Part shown: positions 13,344 to 21,440 of the stretch, in pieces
Layout of the letters: every line of letters starts with the position of its first letter
Position numbering within the stretch: the stretch's first letter is position 1
From: CAYJLW01 sp964370965
Lineage (GTDB): Bacteria; Actinomycetota; Acidimicrobiia; UBA2766
Direction of reading: 5' to 3'
NCBI GenBank assembly: GCA_964370965.1
Contig: CAYJLW010000053.1
Coordinates: 1 to 28,099, forward strand
DNA length: 28,099 bases
Program-made: the position numbers and the translations under genes
The notes under the pieces: generated by a model
The model's database searches: none
Seen by the model: only the letters and a program-made list of their open reading frames with translations
What the model was told of the DNA's origin: nothing

Positions 13344-15944
13344 TCACTCGTCCCGCATCGCCGCCGCCACGTCGAAGGTCCGCACCTGCGCCAGGGGCAG
13401 GAGGGAGCCGAGGAGGGAGGCGGCGAGGGCGCTCACGACCATGGCAAGGACGGCGCCCCCGTCGACGACGAAAGGGGGGGCGATCCCCGTCGTCACCGGG
13501 CCCGAGAGGTTGAACACGAGCTCGAGGACGAGGCCGACGCCGACCCCGAGGAGGGCCCCGTAGCCCGCCAGGGTGAGGGCGTTGCCCAGGACGAGCGTCG
13601 CCTCCTGTGGCGCGGAGAGGCCGATCGCGCGCAAGGCGGCCCTCTCGCGGCGGCGGGCGAGGAGGGACAGCAGGAGCATGTCGAGGACCGAGAAGGCAGC
13701 AACGAACATGGCCAGCCAGCCGATCGCCACCAGGGGCGCGAGGAAGCGGCGCATGACCGCCTGCGCCTGGGTGGCGGCCTCCCGGGCGGTGGGGTAGTAG
13801 ATGCCGGCCTGCCGGGGAAGAGCCTCCCTGAGCCGGGCCAACGAAACGCCTTTGCGGGGCGCCAACGTCGCTCCCGTGAGCGGAGCGTCCCAGAGACGAC
13901 GGACGGTGTCGTAGCCGAGCACTACGGTCGCTGAGAGGCCGGACGGCTCCCCCGCAACGAGGGTGGCTACGGCCCCCACCCTCATTCGTCGATTCCCCTC
14001 CACGGTAGGGAGCGTGACGACCGAGCCGCGCTGGGCCCGGAGGTTGCCGGCCGCCACCTCCGTGATGATCGCCTCGCCCTGGTCGAGCACCGCTTGCATC
14101 TCAGCCGCGCCCATGTGCGGCACGCGGAAGCAGCGCACCAGCAGGGGGTTGCCGCGACTGATCCCGCTGATCCCAATCCCGCTGGGGAGCACGGTCGCCG
14201 TGATCCGGCCGACCCGCGAGGTGAGGGCTGCCACCTCGGGATCTTCCGTGAGACGGTCGAGGAACCGGTCAGAGAGGGGCGGGTCGAGGAAGTTGCCCAC
14301 CTGGCGGGGGTAGACGACGACAGAGCCCGCGGACAGGCGGGGCAGGCCGGTCGCCATCGCCTTCTCGTTGCTCGCCCGGAACCCCTGGATCGCCACGAAG
14401 AGCATGACTCCGAGGCCGAGGGACGTGATCGTGAGGGCCGTGCGCAGGGGCGACTGGCTCAGTTCCGAGCCCACGAGCATGCGGGAGACCCGGGCCCTCC
14501 CGCTCGGCATCGGAGGCGGTAGGCGGGTGATCAACGGCGTCCCGAGCAGCAGCAGCGCCACTCCGCAGGTCACGGCGAGGGGCAGGACCCCGAGGGTGAG
14601 GGGCTGCGGCATGCCGCCGTGGGCACCGAAGCGGGCGAGCAGCAGGCACAGGGGGAGCAAAACCGCGGGGACGACGGTCCACACAGAACGTACGCGCCCG
14701 GCGCTCTCGGGGGGTCCCGCCCGGCCGAGCAGGGGCACAGGGTCACGGCTCACGACCGCGTACACCGTGATCGCCGCCGCCGCCACCCCGAGGAGGATCG
14801 TAACGGCCACGACAAAGGCGACGAGACGCAGGGGAACGGAGACCTGGGTCACGACCCCGGTGCCGTAGAAGAGCTGCGACCCCAGGACGCGCACGAGGAC
14901 GCCGCCGCCGAGCGCTCCTGCCGCACAGGCGAAGGGCGCCGCCGCCGCCCCGATCACGGCCCCCTCCGCGAGGTAGCCGCCCACGAGGCGGCGGCGACCG
15001 GCCCCGACGACGGCGACGACGGCGAGATTCCGGCGGCGCTCCACCGCCCCCACGAGAAACGTGGACACGGCGAGGAAGACCCCGGCGCACGCTGCGATGA
15101 CCCCGAACACGCCGTAGAGCTGCTGGGCCCGCAACATGATCGGGGGTACGGTGCGCCCGGCGAGGCTGCCCACGGTGGCACCGGCCCCGACCGCGTCGGC
15201 AACCCGCTGAGCGGGCACGCTGCGGGAGGAGAGGACGACAGCGGTCACGCTGCCGGGGTGGCCGAGGAGGTCCGCGACGTCGGGAACGAGACCTATGGCG
15301 AGGTAGCCGCCGTTGAGGCGCTCCAGGCGCGGGTCGGCCGGGACGACCCCGGCGAAATGGGCCACGGCGCCGCCCGGCAGGAGGACGCGCCCGCCGGGGC
15401 GGACCCGAAGGACGGTCGCGAGCTTCCGGGTGAGCACGAGCGGGTAGCCCGGACCCGGCACTCCGAGGGCGTCACGCACCTGGGCACAGTCGCGGAGGAG
15501 GCCGAGACGCCGGAGACGGCAGTCGCCGCCGAGGAGGACCGCCCCTTGGCGGTGCCCGCCGGCGGCGACGTCGGCGAAGCCCACGACCACCGGCACAGGG
15601 CGGGCCTCCCGGGGGACCCGGCGGACACTGTCCGCCGGGAGCCAGTCGCCGACGATCGAGCGCACCGCCCGCAGGTCGGGCCGCTGCGAGTTGGCCAGGT
15701 CGGCCACCTCCGTGAAGGGCCGGTTCACGGCCTGGAGCAGGAGCAGCACGGCCATGAGGGAGCCGCCGCCGAGCGCCAGGCTGAGCACCGTGAGGACCGT
15801 GCGGCGCGGGTCCATGCCCCGGATGTGGATGCGGACGAACGCCGCCAGGGTCCCGCGGCCCCGGGCCGGGCCCCGACCAGCGGGGCGCGGCGCCCCGACG
15901 GGGCCCTCGGCGTCCGCACGCCGAAGGGAGTCCACCAATGTCAT
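13344..15944 (-). CDS. FtsX-domain ABC transporter permease, copy 2
   Basis: This 866-residue paralogue of the downstream permease has the same two-unit FtsX architecture. It opens with RIHIRGMDPRRTV and helix one (about residues 51-73), then a large external domain containing VPREARPVPVVVGFADV and LLGGDCRLRRLG, then multiple helices, and ends with PLAQVRTFDVAAAMRDE. Most residues are identical to copy 1 in the external domain and helices; the N-terminal 30 residues and the second external domain diverge more. The ATG at 15944 matches copy 1; a GTG four codons upstream is also possible. Its DNA looks more GC-rich than copy 1. It is divergent from the DUF1697 gene. The pair may form a heterodimeric permease like LolCE, which is inference. 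Confidence 0.87.
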   Translation of the reverse strand: MTLVDSLRRADAEGPVGAPRPAGRGPARGRGTLAAFVRIHIRGMDPRRTVLTVLSLALGGGSLMAVLLLLQAVNRPFTEVADLANSQRPDLRAVRSIVGDWLPADSVRRVPREARPVPVVVGFADVAAGGHRQGAVLLGGDCRLRRLGLLRDCAQVRDALGVPGPGYPLVLTRKLATVLRVRPGGRVLLPGGAVAHFAGVVPADPRLERLNGGYLAIGLVPDVADLLGHPGSVTAVVLSSRSVPAQRVADAVGAGATVGSLAGRTVPPIMLRAQQLYGVFGVIAACAGVFLAVSTFLVGAVERRRNLAVVAVVGAGRRRLVGGYLAEGAVIGAAAAPFACAAGALGGGVLVRVLGSQLFYGTGVVTQVSVPLRLVAFVVAVTILLGVAAAAITVYAVVSRDPVPLLGRAGPPESAGRVRSVWTVVPAVLLPLCLLLARFGAHGGMPQPLTLGVLPLAVTCGVALLLLGTPLITRLPPPMPSGRARVSRMLVGSELSQSPLRTALTITSLGLGVMLFVAIQGFRASNEKAMATGLPRLSAGSVVVYPRQVGNFLDPPLSDRFLDRLTEDPEVAALTSRVGRITATVLPSGIGISGISRGNPLLVRCFRVPHMGAAEMQAVLDQGEAIITEVAAGNLRAQRGSVVTLPTVEGNRRMRVGAVATLVAGEPSGLSATVVLGYDTVRRLWDAPLTGATLAPRKGVSLARLREALPRQAGIYYPTAREAATQAQAVMRRFLAPLVAIGWLAMFVAAFSVLDMLLLSLLARRRERAALRAIGLSAPQEATLVLGNALTLAGYGALLGVGVGLVLELVFNLSGPVTTGIAPPFVVDGGAVLAMVVSALAASLLGSLLPLAQVRTFDVAAAMRDE

Positions 15945-16025
15945 CGCCAACCCCACCCGTACTGGAGCACAGGAGCGTCCCGAGAGGCCGCAAAGACACG
16001 CAACACGACCGCGGGAGGCGGAGTC

Positions 16026-16031
16026 AATCTA
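16026..16031 (-). promoter_or_regulatory. Putative -10 box of permease copy 2
   Basis: On the minus strand TAGATT, preceded by CTG, lies 81 nt before the ATG at 15944. Both sequence and distance match the TAGACT box 85 nt before copy 1. No good -35 and no spacer palindrome are seen here. Confidence 0.4.
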
Positions 16032-16075
16032 CAGCGGAGCGGGTCCCCGGCGCGATTGCGTGGCAGAGTCCCTTC

Positions 16076-16618
16076 ATGCGCTACGTCTCACTGCTGCGCG
16101 GCGTGAACGTCGGCGGCCAGAGGAAGCTGAAGATGGCGGACCTGCGCGACCTCTACGAGTCGTTGGGCTACGAGGCCGTGGAAACCTATGTGCAGAGCGG
16201 GAACGTGGCTTTCACCTCCCCCGGCACCGAAGATCCGGCACGTTTGGCGGGGGACGTCACGGGGGCGATCGCTTCCCGCTTCGGGTACGGCGACGTCGCA
16301 GTCCTCCTGCGGACCGCCGACGACCTCGCCGAGGTGGTGGCGGGGAACCCGTTCGTCGAACGTGGCGAGGACCCCGCAAGGCTCGCCGTCACGTTCCTCG
16401 CAGGGGAGCCCGGCGGCCCACACATGACGGCCCTCGACCCCGCCGGCTACGCAGCCGACGAACTCGCTCCCGGACGCAGGGAGGTCTACCTCTTCTGCCC
16501 CAACGGCTACGGCCGGACGAAGCTCGACAACGCCTTCTTCGAGCGCCGCCTCGGGGTGGCGGCGACCACCCGGAACTGGCGGACGGTGACCAAGCTCCGG
16601 GAGATGCTCGGCGGCTGA
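16076..16618 (+). CDS. DUF1697 family protein
   Basis: This 180-residue cytosolic protein begins with MRYVSLLRGVNVGGQRKLKM, the near-invariant opening of DUF1697, and continues with LRDLYESLGYEAVETYVQSG and NVAF. The C-terminal half holds LFCPNGYGRTKLDNAFFERR and ends in ATTRNWRTVTKL, again family hallmarks. The function of DUF1697 is not known; it is widespread in actinobacteria and firmicutes. The start at 16076 is fixed by the family N-terminus. A weak CAGAGT ending 6 nt before the ATG would make a leaderless transcript. The gene is divergent from the permease pair and ends 20 bp before the stop of the convergent universal stress protein gene. It appears complete. Confidence 0.92.
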   Translation: MRYVSLLRGVNVGGQRKLKMADLRDLYESLGYEAVETYVQSGNVAFTSPGTEDPARLAGDVTGAIASRFGYGDVAVLLRTADDLAEVVAGNPFVERGEDPARLAVTFLAGEPGGPHMTALDPAGYAADELAPGRREVYLFCPNGYGRTKLDNAFFERRLGVAATTRNWRTVTKLREMLGG

Positions 16619-16638
16619 CGCGCGTCCTCCGCCCCGGC

Positions 16639-17130
16639 TCAGCCGCCCTCACCCGTCGCCGCCGCAGCCTCGCCACCGGACTCGGCGCCCACCCGGTCGT
16701 CGTCGGTGGGGTGGGCGACAAGGACGTGGCGGCCGGCGATGTGGGCGATCCGGTCGGACACGGAGCCGAGGAAGAGGCGCTCGAGACCGCTGAGGCCGCG
16801 GTGACCGATCACGATGAGCTCCGCGTCGCAGCGGCGCGCCTCGTCGACGACGGCGTCGGCGGCGGGTCCCGTGAGGGTGACGTCGCGGTGGGCGACCCCC
16901 AAACCGTCGAGAACCCGGCCCGCGACGTCGAAGGCGTGGCGGGTGGTCGTCTCGAGGTACTCGTCGGCGAGCTGCGGTGCGGCCGAGAGCCCCAGGGACA
17001 TGGCAGCCGGGATCGACGCGGCATGGGCGAGGACTACCTCGGCCCCCAGCGCCTTGGCGATCTCGCCGCCGACCCGGGCGGCGGCGACGGCCCCGGCGGA
17101 ACCGTCCGTGGCGACGACGATGCGCTTCAC
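16639..17130 (-). CDS. Universal stress protein (UspA family)
   Basis: This 163-residue single-domain universal stress protein starts MKRIVVATDGSAGAVAAAR, with the usual first strand and Asp of the nucleotide site. The ATP-binding motif, Gly-x2-Gly-x9-Gly-Ser, is intact as GHRGLSGLERLFLGS, followed by VSDRIAHIAGRHVLVAHP. The last 20 residues are a Gly/Ala/Glu-rich tail. Such proteins bind ATP and modulate stress or persistence responses; the specific partner is unknown. The start is GTG at 17130 with a GGGGGG-type Shine-Dalgarno. It is the second gene of an operon with a CBS-domain protein whose stop is 24 bp upstream. The junction contains a duplicated stop/ribosome-binding-site unit. USP and CBS domains are often fused or adjacent. 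Confidence 0.93.
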   Translation of the reverse strand: MKRIVVATDGSAGAVAAARVGGEIAKALGAEVVLAHAASIPAAMSLGLSAAPQLADEYLETTTRHAFDVAGRVLDGLGVAHRDVTLTGPAADAVVDEARRCDAELIVIGHRGLSGLERLFLGSVSDRIAHIAGRHVLVAHPTDDDRVGAESGGEAAAATGEGG

Positions 17131-17157
17131 GGTGCCCCCCTCACTGTGCCCCCCTCA
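17130..17157 (-). repeat. 14-bp tandem duplication of the stop/ribosome-binding site between the CBS and USP genes
   Basis: On the minus strand TGAGGGGGGCACAG (17144-17157) is followed directly by TGAGGGGGGCACCG (17130-17143). The first copy supplies the CBS gene's TGA stop, and the second supplies the Shine-Dalgarno and first base of the USP start. One copy would have given a tightly coupled junction. Confidence 0.6.
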
Positions 17158-17631
17158 TCGGGCCTCGTCCCGGGCGATGGCCCGCACGAGGTCGCTGCGG
17201 GCCACAACGCCCACGACACGGCGGTTCTCGTCGAGAACGGCGAGACGGTTCACACCCTTCTGGGTGAGCAGCGTGGCCGCGTCTTCCAGCGTCTCGTCGG
17301 GACCGATCGTGTGGTTCTCGGTGTCCATGACGTCCCGCACGGTGGCTGCCACGGCCTTCTTGAAGTGCTTCTCGAATCGGCCCAGTGCGCCCGGCATCGT
17401 GATGTAGGTGCCCAGGAACTCGATGTAGGACGGCACCTCGAGGTCGGCGTCCTCCAGGAGGATGTCGTCGTCCTCGACCATGCCGAGGAATCCGCCGTCC
17501 GCGTCGACGACAGGCACGCCGCCCACGCCCTGCTCCGACATCACACGAGCGACGTCGACCACGCTGTCGGCGGGTCCCACGGTAAGAGGGTCGGGTGTCA
17601 TCACCGCACGAACCGGGGTCTCTCTCGGCAC
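17155..17631 (-). CDS. Two-CBS-domain protein
   Basis: This 158-residue protein is made of a tandem CBS pair. The first CBS begins VRAVMTPDPLTVGPADSVVD and contains GVGGVPVVDADGGFLGMV; the second contains VRDVMDTENHTIGPDETLED and GVNRLAVLDENRRVVGVV. CBS pairs bind adenosine nucleotides and act as energy sensors. The insert between the domains (IEFLGTYITMPGALGRFEKH) is typical of stand-alone actinobacterial and firmicute CBS proteins. GTG at 17631 is chosen because AGGAGG lies 6 nt upstream. It is the promoter-proximal gene of an operon with the universal stress protein, and divergent from the Lon-like protease. A joint role in sensing energy or redox stress is likely but inferred. Confidence 0.93.
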   Translation of the reverse strand: MPRETPVRAVMTPDPLTVGPADSVVDVARVMSEQGVGGVPVVDADGGFLGMVEDDDILLEDADLEVPSYIEFLGTYITMPGALGRFEKHFKKAVAATVRDVMDTENHTIGPDETLEDAATLLTQKGVNRLAVLDENRRVVGVVARSDLVRAIARDEAR

Positions 17632-17637
17632 TCACAG

Positions 17638-17643
17638 CCTCCT
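17638..17643 (-). promoter_or_regulatory. Ribosome binding site of the CBS gene
   Basis: AGGAGG on the minus strand, 6 nt before the GTG at 17631, is the clearest Shine-Dalgarno of the region and fixes this start. Confidence 0.6.
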
Positions 17644-17755
17644 GAAGGGATCCGCCATTCTGGCACGACCCCGCCTCCGGGCGTGAGACCCGTCCCCCGA
17701 CGCGACCGGACGCGCCGGCCGTCACGGAGCCGAGCGCGGACGGGCGGGCAGGCGG

Positions 17756-17761
17756 TAGCTT
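17756..17761 (+). promoter_or_regulatory. Putative -10 box of the Lon-like protease
   Basis: TAGCTT ends 8 nt before the ATG at 17770. The ATG has no Shine-Dalgarno, so a leaderless transcript is likely. Confidence 0.4.
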
Positions 17762-17769
17762 CCGGACCC

Positions 17770-20220
17770 ATGACCGACGCCCGCCAGCGCTGTGCACTCG
17801 CCCCCGAGAACCTCCGCTGGCACTGCGACGAGTCGCTCCTCGCAGGAGGCACGCCCGGCCAGCAGGCAGCGGAGACGATGCTCGGCCAGGACGTCGCCGT
17901 GCGGGCGATCGAGACGGGCGTGTCGCTGCGGGGGCCAGGGACGAACGTCGTCGTCGTGGGGCGGACAGGCTCCGGACGCTCCTTCGCCGTCCACCAGGTC
18001 GTGGGGCCGGCCGCCGCCGCCCGGCCCATCCCTCCCGACCGTGTGTTCGTGTTCAACTTCGCCGACCCGGGCTCGCCCCGACTCGTCACGCTCCCCCCCG
18101 GACGGGGCGCGGAGTTCCGCAAGGCGATGGGCCGTTTCGTCGAGGTGCTCGAGGTCTCGCTCCCGGAGCTCCTCGACAGCGTCGAGTTCGCCGAGCGCAT
18201 CCAGCGGGTCGTGGCCCGCTACGCGAAGGCCGAGGAGGCCGCCACCGCGGAGCTGGCCCGGGACGCCGAAGCGGCGGGCTTCTCCCTTCTCCAGGTCGGT
18301 CAGCCGCCCCAAGTGCACGTGCAGATCGTCCCCGTCCTCGACGGCCACCCCGTGGGCACGGAAGAGCTCAACGCCCTCGTCTCCGCGGGCAAGCTCACGA
18401 AGACGAAGATGGACGACGTCACGGCCGCGCACGCCAAGCTGGGCAAGCGCCTCGAGAAGCTCGCCCGCCAGTCCCGGGAGACCGCCCGCGCCATGCGCGA
18501 CGAGCTCGCCGCCCTCGTCGAGAGCACGGCCGGATCCCTCCTCAACGGCCACCTACAGGACCTCCGGACGCAGTTCCCCGAGATCGCCTGGTACTTCGAC
18601 GACCTGGAACGCGACGTCCTCGCCGCCCTCGACCTCCCCGCCGGCGCCGGCCCGCCCCAACTCGCCGCACAGCTCAACGCCCACCTCCCCCGCTACGCCG
18701 TGAACGTCGTCGCAGACCGGGCCGATCTCGCGCACGCCCCGGTGATCCACGAGGCGCACCCGACGTTCTCGAACCTCTTCGGGACGATCGCCCCCCGTCT
18801 CGACGGCATCGAGCTCCGCCCGCCCGACCACACCTCGATCTCGGGCGGCTCCCTGCTCGCCGCCGACGGCGGCTTCCTGGTCATGGACGCCCGGTCCGTG
18901 GTCACGGAAGTGGGGGCGTGGGAGGCGCTGAAGCGCACGCTGCGCTCCGGCCGTCTCGAGATCCGCTCCACGCCGCTGCCCATGTTCACGAATCCGATCC
19001 AGCTCACGCCCGAGGCGATCCCGATCGACGTGAAGGTGATCCTCCTCGCGGAGCCCCACGTCGCCGGGATCATGGGGGAGGCCGACACGGAGTTCTCCGA
19101 CCTCTTCAAGGTCGTCGCCGAGCTCGACCCCACGATCGGACGCGACGAAGGCCTGGAACACATGGCAGAGGTCGTCACGTGCCTCTGCCACCGCGAGGGC
19201 CTCCTCCCCGTCGCCGCCGGGGGCCTCGCCGCCCTCGCCGAGCACGGCGTCCGCCTCGCGGGCCGGCGCACCCGCATGATCACCCGTCTCTCTGCGCTCG
19301 TGGACGTCGTGCGCGAGGCCGACCTCATCGCCCGCCGCGGCGAGGGCCGGGAGATCGCGCGCGAAGACGTCCGGGCGGCCCTCGACGGGCGGGCGGAACG
19401 GGGCGGGCTCCTGCGGCGCACCGTCCTGGAGGCGACCCTCGAGGACCTCCTCCTCATCCAGACCGAAGGCGAGCGTGCCGGCGAGGTGAACGGCCTGTCG
19501 GTGTACGACCTGGGCGAGAACGCCTTCGGGAAGCCCACGAAGATCACCGCCGCCTGCACGGCGGGGGCGGCCGGGATCATCAACGTGGAACGGGAGGCCC
19601 GCCTGTCGGGCGGCATCTACGACAAAGGGGTCCTCATCATCTCCGGCTGGCTGCGGCGCCGCTACGCCCGCGAGCGCCCCTTGGCGCTCTCCGCCTCACT
19701 GTGCTTCGAGCAGAGCTACGCCGGTGTCGACGGCGACTCGGCGTCCTGCGCTGAGATCTTCGCCATCCTCTCGGACCTCTCCGGCCTGCCCGTCGCCCAG
19801 GGAGTGGCGGTGACGGGGTCGGTGAGCCAGCACGGCCAGATCCAGCCGATCGGGGGCGTGAACGAGAAGATCGAGGGGTTCTTCGACCTCTGCGCCGCCC
19901 GCGGCCTCACGGGCGAGCAGGGCTGCGTGATCCCCGGCGCGAACGTCGAGGATCTCATGTTGCGCGAGGACGTCGTCGATGCGGTGGGGGACGGCCGCTT
20001 CCACGTCTGGGCCCTGGATTCCCTCGCCGACGGCGTCGAGATCCTCACGGGCAGGTCGGCGGACGAAGTGGACGCCGTCGTGCAGGAACGTCTCGACCAC
20101 TTCGCCGACGCCGTGAGCGCCGAGGGCAAGGGCGCCGAGGTCGCCCCCAGCGGCCAGCCCGGGATCCCCGTGAGAGCCGCTCCCGAGGAGCGCGGCGGGC
20201 CCCTCCGGCTACGCGAGTGA
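17770..20220 (+). CDS. Lon-like ATP-dependent protease (AAA_32 / S16 peptidase)
   Basis: This 816-residue protein resembles the YcbZ/Lon-2 group. An AAA module (about 40-570) is interrupted by a coiled-coil-like insert around residues 140-290, and a C-terminal S16 peptidase follows (about 580-780). The peptidase dyad is intact: Ser657 in GVDGDSASCAEI and Lys700 in PIGGVNEKIEGFF, 43 residues apart as in E. coli Lon (Ser679/Lys722). The P-loop reads GRTGSGRS, with Arg70 where the Walker lysine should be. IMGEADTEFSDLFKVVAEL and an arginine-rich sensor helix (LAGRRTRMITRLSALVD) follow. The protein would degrade or remodel cytosolic proteins, but whether ATP is hydrolysed is uncertain. The start is the ATG at leaderless spacing. 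Its last 12 bp overlap the convergent methyltransferase gene. It is divergent from the CBS-USP operon. Confidence 0.9.
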   Translation: MTDARQRCALAPENLRWHCDESLLAGGTPGQQAAETMLGQDVAVRAIETGVSLRGPGTNVVVVGRTGSGRSFAVHQVVGPAAAARPIPPDRVFVFNFADPGSPRLVTLPPGRGAEFRKAMGRFVEVLEVSLPELLDSVEFAERIQRVVARYAKAEEAATAELARDAEAAGFSLLQVGQPPQVHVQIVPVLDGHPVGTEELNALVSAGKLTKTKMDDVTAAHAKLGKRLEKLARQSRETARAMRDELAALVESTAGSLLNGHLQDLRTQFPEIAWYFDDLERDVLAALDLPAGAGPPQLAAQLNAHLPRYAVNVVADRADLAHAPVIHEAHPTFSNLFGTIAPRLDGIELRPPDHTSISGGSLLAADGGFLVMDARSVVTEVGAWEALKRTLRSGRLEIRSTPLPMFTNPIQLTPEAIPIDVKVILLAEPHVAGIMGEADTEFSDLFKVVAELDPTIGRDEGLEHMAEVVTCLCHREGLLPVAAGGLAALAEHGVRLAGRRTRMITRLSALVDVVREADLIARRGEGREIAREDVRAALDGRAERGGLLRRTVLEATLEDLLLIQTEGERAGEVNGLSVYDLGENAFGKPTKITAACTAGAAGIINVEREARLSGGIYDKGVLIISGWLRRRYARERPLALSASLCFEQSYAGVDGDSASCAEIFAILSDLSGLPVAQGVAVTGSVSQHGQIQPIGGVNEKIEGFFDLCAARGLTGEQGCVIPGANVEDLMLREDVVDAVGDGRFHVWALDSLADGVEILTGRSADEVDAVVQERLDHFADAVSAEGKGAEVAPSGQPGIPVRAAPEERGGPLRLRE

Positions 20221-21296
20221 GCGCCGCACGACATACACGTGGACCTCGCCGTCTCCCCACCTCGGCCTGCGGAAGCCCCGCACCAGCCNNNNNNNNNNNN
20301 NNNNNNNNNNNNNNNNNNNNNNNNNNNNNNNNNNNNNNNNNNNNNNNNNNNNNNNNNNNNNNNNNNNNNNNNNNNNNNNNNNNNNNNNTACACGTGGACC
20401 TCGCCGTCTCCCCACCTCGGCCTGCGGAAGCCCCGCACCAGCCGGGCCAGGAGGCGGGTGCGCCAACCGATGCGGGGGTTGTCACAGGGGTTCCTGTACG
20501 TGGTGTGTGACACCTCGGTGAGGCCGGACTCGGCGAACATCTGGGTGAGTTGCCCGCTGGTGAGCGGGGTGATGTGGCCCAGGCTGTAGTAGGTCCATTC
20601 GTCCTCGAACCAGAGGAAGCGCCGCTGGGCCATGAACAGCACGCGTGAGACGCTGCACTCGATGTTCGGCGTGGTGAGGAGGAGGATGCCGCCCGGCACC
20701 AGCATGCGCTGGATCTCTCGCAGGAAGTGCCGCGGGTTCTCGAGATGCTCGATGACCTCGATGGCGCACACGGCGTCGTACTTCGCGGTGCGCTCGGCGG
20801 CGAATTCCCCGTCGAAGTCCACGACCTGGAGCTTGACGTCGTCGAGGCCGGGGGCGAAGAAGTCGGCGCTGATGTCGAACGCGTCGACCTCGCAGCCCGT
20901 GTCGTGGAGGCGCCTGGCGAACGCCCCGAACCCCGCCCCGAGGTCCGCGACCCGCGACCTCTTCGGGAGCCACGGCGAGAGCTGCCTGTGTGCCACCTCG
21001 TGGAGGCCGGGGACGACAGCGACGGGGACGCCCGCGTAGTGCTCGTGCGCGTCGCCGCGCGCAGTTTCCGGATCCCATCGGGGTGAGTCGGAAACGCCGT
21101 GCAGCCGGCCCACGTGGCCGTGGCCCCCTCGCTCCGCCGGGCCGCTCGGGCCCTGTGCCTCCCGCTCCGCCGGGCCGCTCGGGCCCTGTGCCTCCCGCTC
21201 CGCCGGGCCGCTCGGGCCCTGTGCCTCCCGCTCCGCCGGGCCGCTCACGCCCCTGTTCCTCCCCGGCAGCCCCGGTCCCTGCGACACCGCTTCCAT
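20209..21296 (-). CDS. Class I SAM-dependent methyltransferase with a repeat-bearing N-terminus (interrupted by an assembly gap)
   Basis: The Rossmann-fold core resembles UbiG/Methyltransf_23 proteins: RVADLGAGFGAFARRL is motif I (Asp118, Gly120, Gly122 from the long start), AVCAIEVIEHLENPRHFL is motif III/IV and VPGGILLLTTPN is motif V. The substrate is unknown. ATG at 21296 is preferred because GGGAGG lies 7 nt upstream. That start adds a 60-residue low-complexity tail with 11-residue repeats (GPAEREAQGPS). A GTG at 21113 behind GAGGGGG would give only the roughly 249-residue core. One hundred N at 20289-20388 split the gene near its 3' end; the same 55 bp flank both sides, and collapsing them gives one frame of 310 residues ending in VVRRSLA and TAG at 20209. 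It overlaps the Lon-like gene tail to tail by 12 bp. Confidence 0.85.
20289..20388. other. 100-N scaffold gap in the methyltransferase gene with 55-bp duplicated flanks
   Basis: Bases 20234-20288 and 20389-20443 are identical. As in glnE, the repeat length of 55 and the 100-N placeholder point to contig ends sharing one k-mer, not a real duplication. Confidence 0.88.
21131..21263 (-). repeat. 33-bp minisatellite at the 5' end of the methyltransferase gene
   Basis: Three perfect 33-bp copies (21131-21163, 21164-21196, 21197-21229) and one degenerate 34-bp copy (21230-21263) stand head to tail. Each perfect unit contains GGGCC-GCTCG-GGCCC, a small hairpin. The unit length is a multiple of three, so copy changes would keep the methyltransferase frame, in which it reads GPAEREAQGPS. 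Confidence 0.9.
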
Positions 21297-21303
21297 GGAT
21301 GTT

Positions 21304-21309
21304 CCTCCC
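21304..21309 (-). promoter_or_regulatory. Ribosome binding site supporting the long methyltransferase start
   Basis: GGGAGG on the minus strand is 7 nt before the ATG at 21296. It is stronger than the site before the GTG at 21113 and implies that the repeats are translated. Confidence 0.5.
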
Positions 21310-21384
21310 ATGCCATGTCTGCGTCGGCCAAGCCTGCAGAGTAGCCCTCTGCGGTGCCCGTTCACCCAACTCGAGGGGCGCGAC

Positions 21385-21401
21385 CCTCCGCGAGGCGGAG
21401 G
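21385..21401 (-). terminator. Hairpin between the carbon-nitrogen hydrolase and methyltransferase genes
   Basis: CCTCCGC-GAG-GCGGAGG is a perfect 7-bp stem about 40 nt after the hydrolase stop. A second stem, GCAGAG-TAGCC-CTCTGC, lies at 21336-21352. Neither has a T-tract. They may end or attenuate the WS/DGAT-hydrolase transcript. Confidence 0.3.
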
Positions 21402-21440
21402 AGGAGGCTGCCGGGCGTCCCGTCTACGCGGACGCGCCGC

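Noticed and set aside
18410..18560. Separate coiled-coil gene inside the protease
   Set aside because: It is in frame with and part of the known coiled-coil insert of this Lon-like group.
21131..21263. CRISPR array
   Set aside because: The 33-bp units are directly tandem with no spacers and no cas genes are near.
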